Positions 5,876-6,077 of a DNA stretch of 6,077 nt are shown here, in pieces. Every line of letters starts with the position of its first letter. Position 1 is the stretch's first letter. The position numbers and the translations under genes were made by a program. Source of the DNA: JAFTYR01 sp964571375. GTDB taxonomy: Bacteria > Pseudomonadota > Gammaproteobacteria > Burkholderiales > Burkholderiaceae_F. The notes under the pieces were generated by a model. It saw only the letters and a list, made by a program, of their open reading frames with translations, was not told the origin of the DNA and did not search any database. The DNA is taken from positions 1-6,077 of the forward strand of contig CAZNBL010000069.1 of assembly GCA_964571375.1 (NCBI GenBank). Direction: 5' to 3'.

Positions 5876-6077
5876 CTAAGAGTTTTCCAAAATTCTTAAT
5901 AATTCGGTAAATCGATAAACTGCCGGCCGTCTTCCTCGGCCTTCGGCAACTTTTTCAATCAAATAAGTATCTTCGAGTTTGCCGATAAGACTCAATGCAA
6001 CCTTGTTAGTAACATCAACTTTCCCTGTCTTCACCATATCCGAATCAAAAGAAATGGACGGAAGCCTTGAATAAGCT
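5876..6077 (-). CDS. C-terminal fragment of a Fic-family-like protein (winged-helix tail); 5' part beyond window or lost at the repeat junction
   Basis: The stop TAG is at 5878-5876, and the frame is open leftward to the window edge. Codons between 6037 and 5879 encode MVKTGKVDVTNKVALSLIG, then KLEDTYLIEKVAEGRGRR, then PAVYRFTELLRILENS. The pattern (V-T-x-x-x-A-x-x-x-I-x-x-LE-x-x-x-LI-x-x-x-x-x-x-GR-RR-x-x-Y-x-F-x-x-x-L-x-IL) resembles the winged-helix C-terminus of many Fic AMP-transferases; the catalytic HPFxxGNGR motif is not in the window. The 13 codons to the right of 6037 come from the antisense of the Sel1-gene repeat, so they are probably not native to this protein. The Met at 6037 lies exactly at the junction and has no Shine-Dalgarno. 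Family call is tentative. Confidence 0.45.
   Translation of the reverse strand, partial: AYSRLPSISFDSDMVKTGKVDVTNKVALSLIGKLEDTYLIEKVAEGRGRRPAVYRFTELLRILENS
6038..6077 (+). repeat. 40-bp exact direct repeat, copy 2, ending at the window edge
   Basis: Identical to 5435-5474 without a mismatch. It ends mid HindIII-like AAGCT(T), where the window ends, so its true right limit is unknown. It abuts the Fic-like reading frame on the minus strand. Confidence 0.95.

Noticed and set aside
5758..6077. Integration-site (att) interpretation of the tRNA and nearby direct repeat
   Set aside because: The 40-bp repeat does not include any tRNA sequence, no integrase is present, and one copy lies inside the Sel1 gene, so it is not a standard tRNA att pair.
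1..6077. CRISPR array, insertion sequence, transposase or rRNA
   Set aside because: No regularly spaced repeats, terminal inverted repeats with a transposase frame, or rRNA-like segments were seen on either strand.

Overview
The window looks like chromosomal DNA of a Gram-negative bacterium of moderate GC content. An outer-membrane autotransporter, a Sec-exported Sel1-repeat protein and a LysE/LeuE-type exporter together fit a proteobacterium. The style of the autotransporter (short Sec signal, small passenger, C-terminal barrel) makes a gut Sutterellaceae/Parasutterella-like betaproteobacterium my best guess, but that is inference and nothing here proves the taxon.

Layout. Positions 1-1343 (minus strand) hold the 5' part of an autotransporter adhesin gene that runs off the left edge. 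Its signal-peptide coding region carries a run of nine G (C9 on the plus strand, 1276-1284). As written, this run shifts the frame and gives a stop at codon 24. With eight G the frame is open for the rest of the window and a clean signal-peptidase site (VNA|G) appears. This looks like a phase-variable adhesin in the OFF state. Positions 1344-1736 are a divergent intergenic region with a 7-bp dyad and a possible sigma70 promoter for the next gene. Positions 1737-2702 (plus) encode a DUF2156-family protein. Positions 2699-3235 (minus, GTG start) encode an unrecognised 178-aa protein whose stop codon shares a TTAA with the DUF2156 stop. Positions 3312-3998 (minus) encode a LysE/RhtB-family exporter closest to leucine exporter LeuE. 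Positions 4156-5559 (plus) encode an exported Sel1-repeat protein.

After a roughly 200-base stretch with at most one small membrane peptide (5603-5710), a complete tRNA-Ala (anticodon CGC) lies at 5758-5833, followed by a strong rho-independent terminator. The last 200 bases (minus strand) encode the C-terminal winged-helix tail of what looks like a Fic-family protein.

The final 40 bases (6038-6077) are an exact copy of 5435-5474 inside the Sel1 gene. Because the window stops there, either a real repeat or an assembly artefact at a contig end is possible, and the artefact is more likely. The genes do not form one pathway. The most biologically interesting point is the homopolymer switch in the surface autotransporter.
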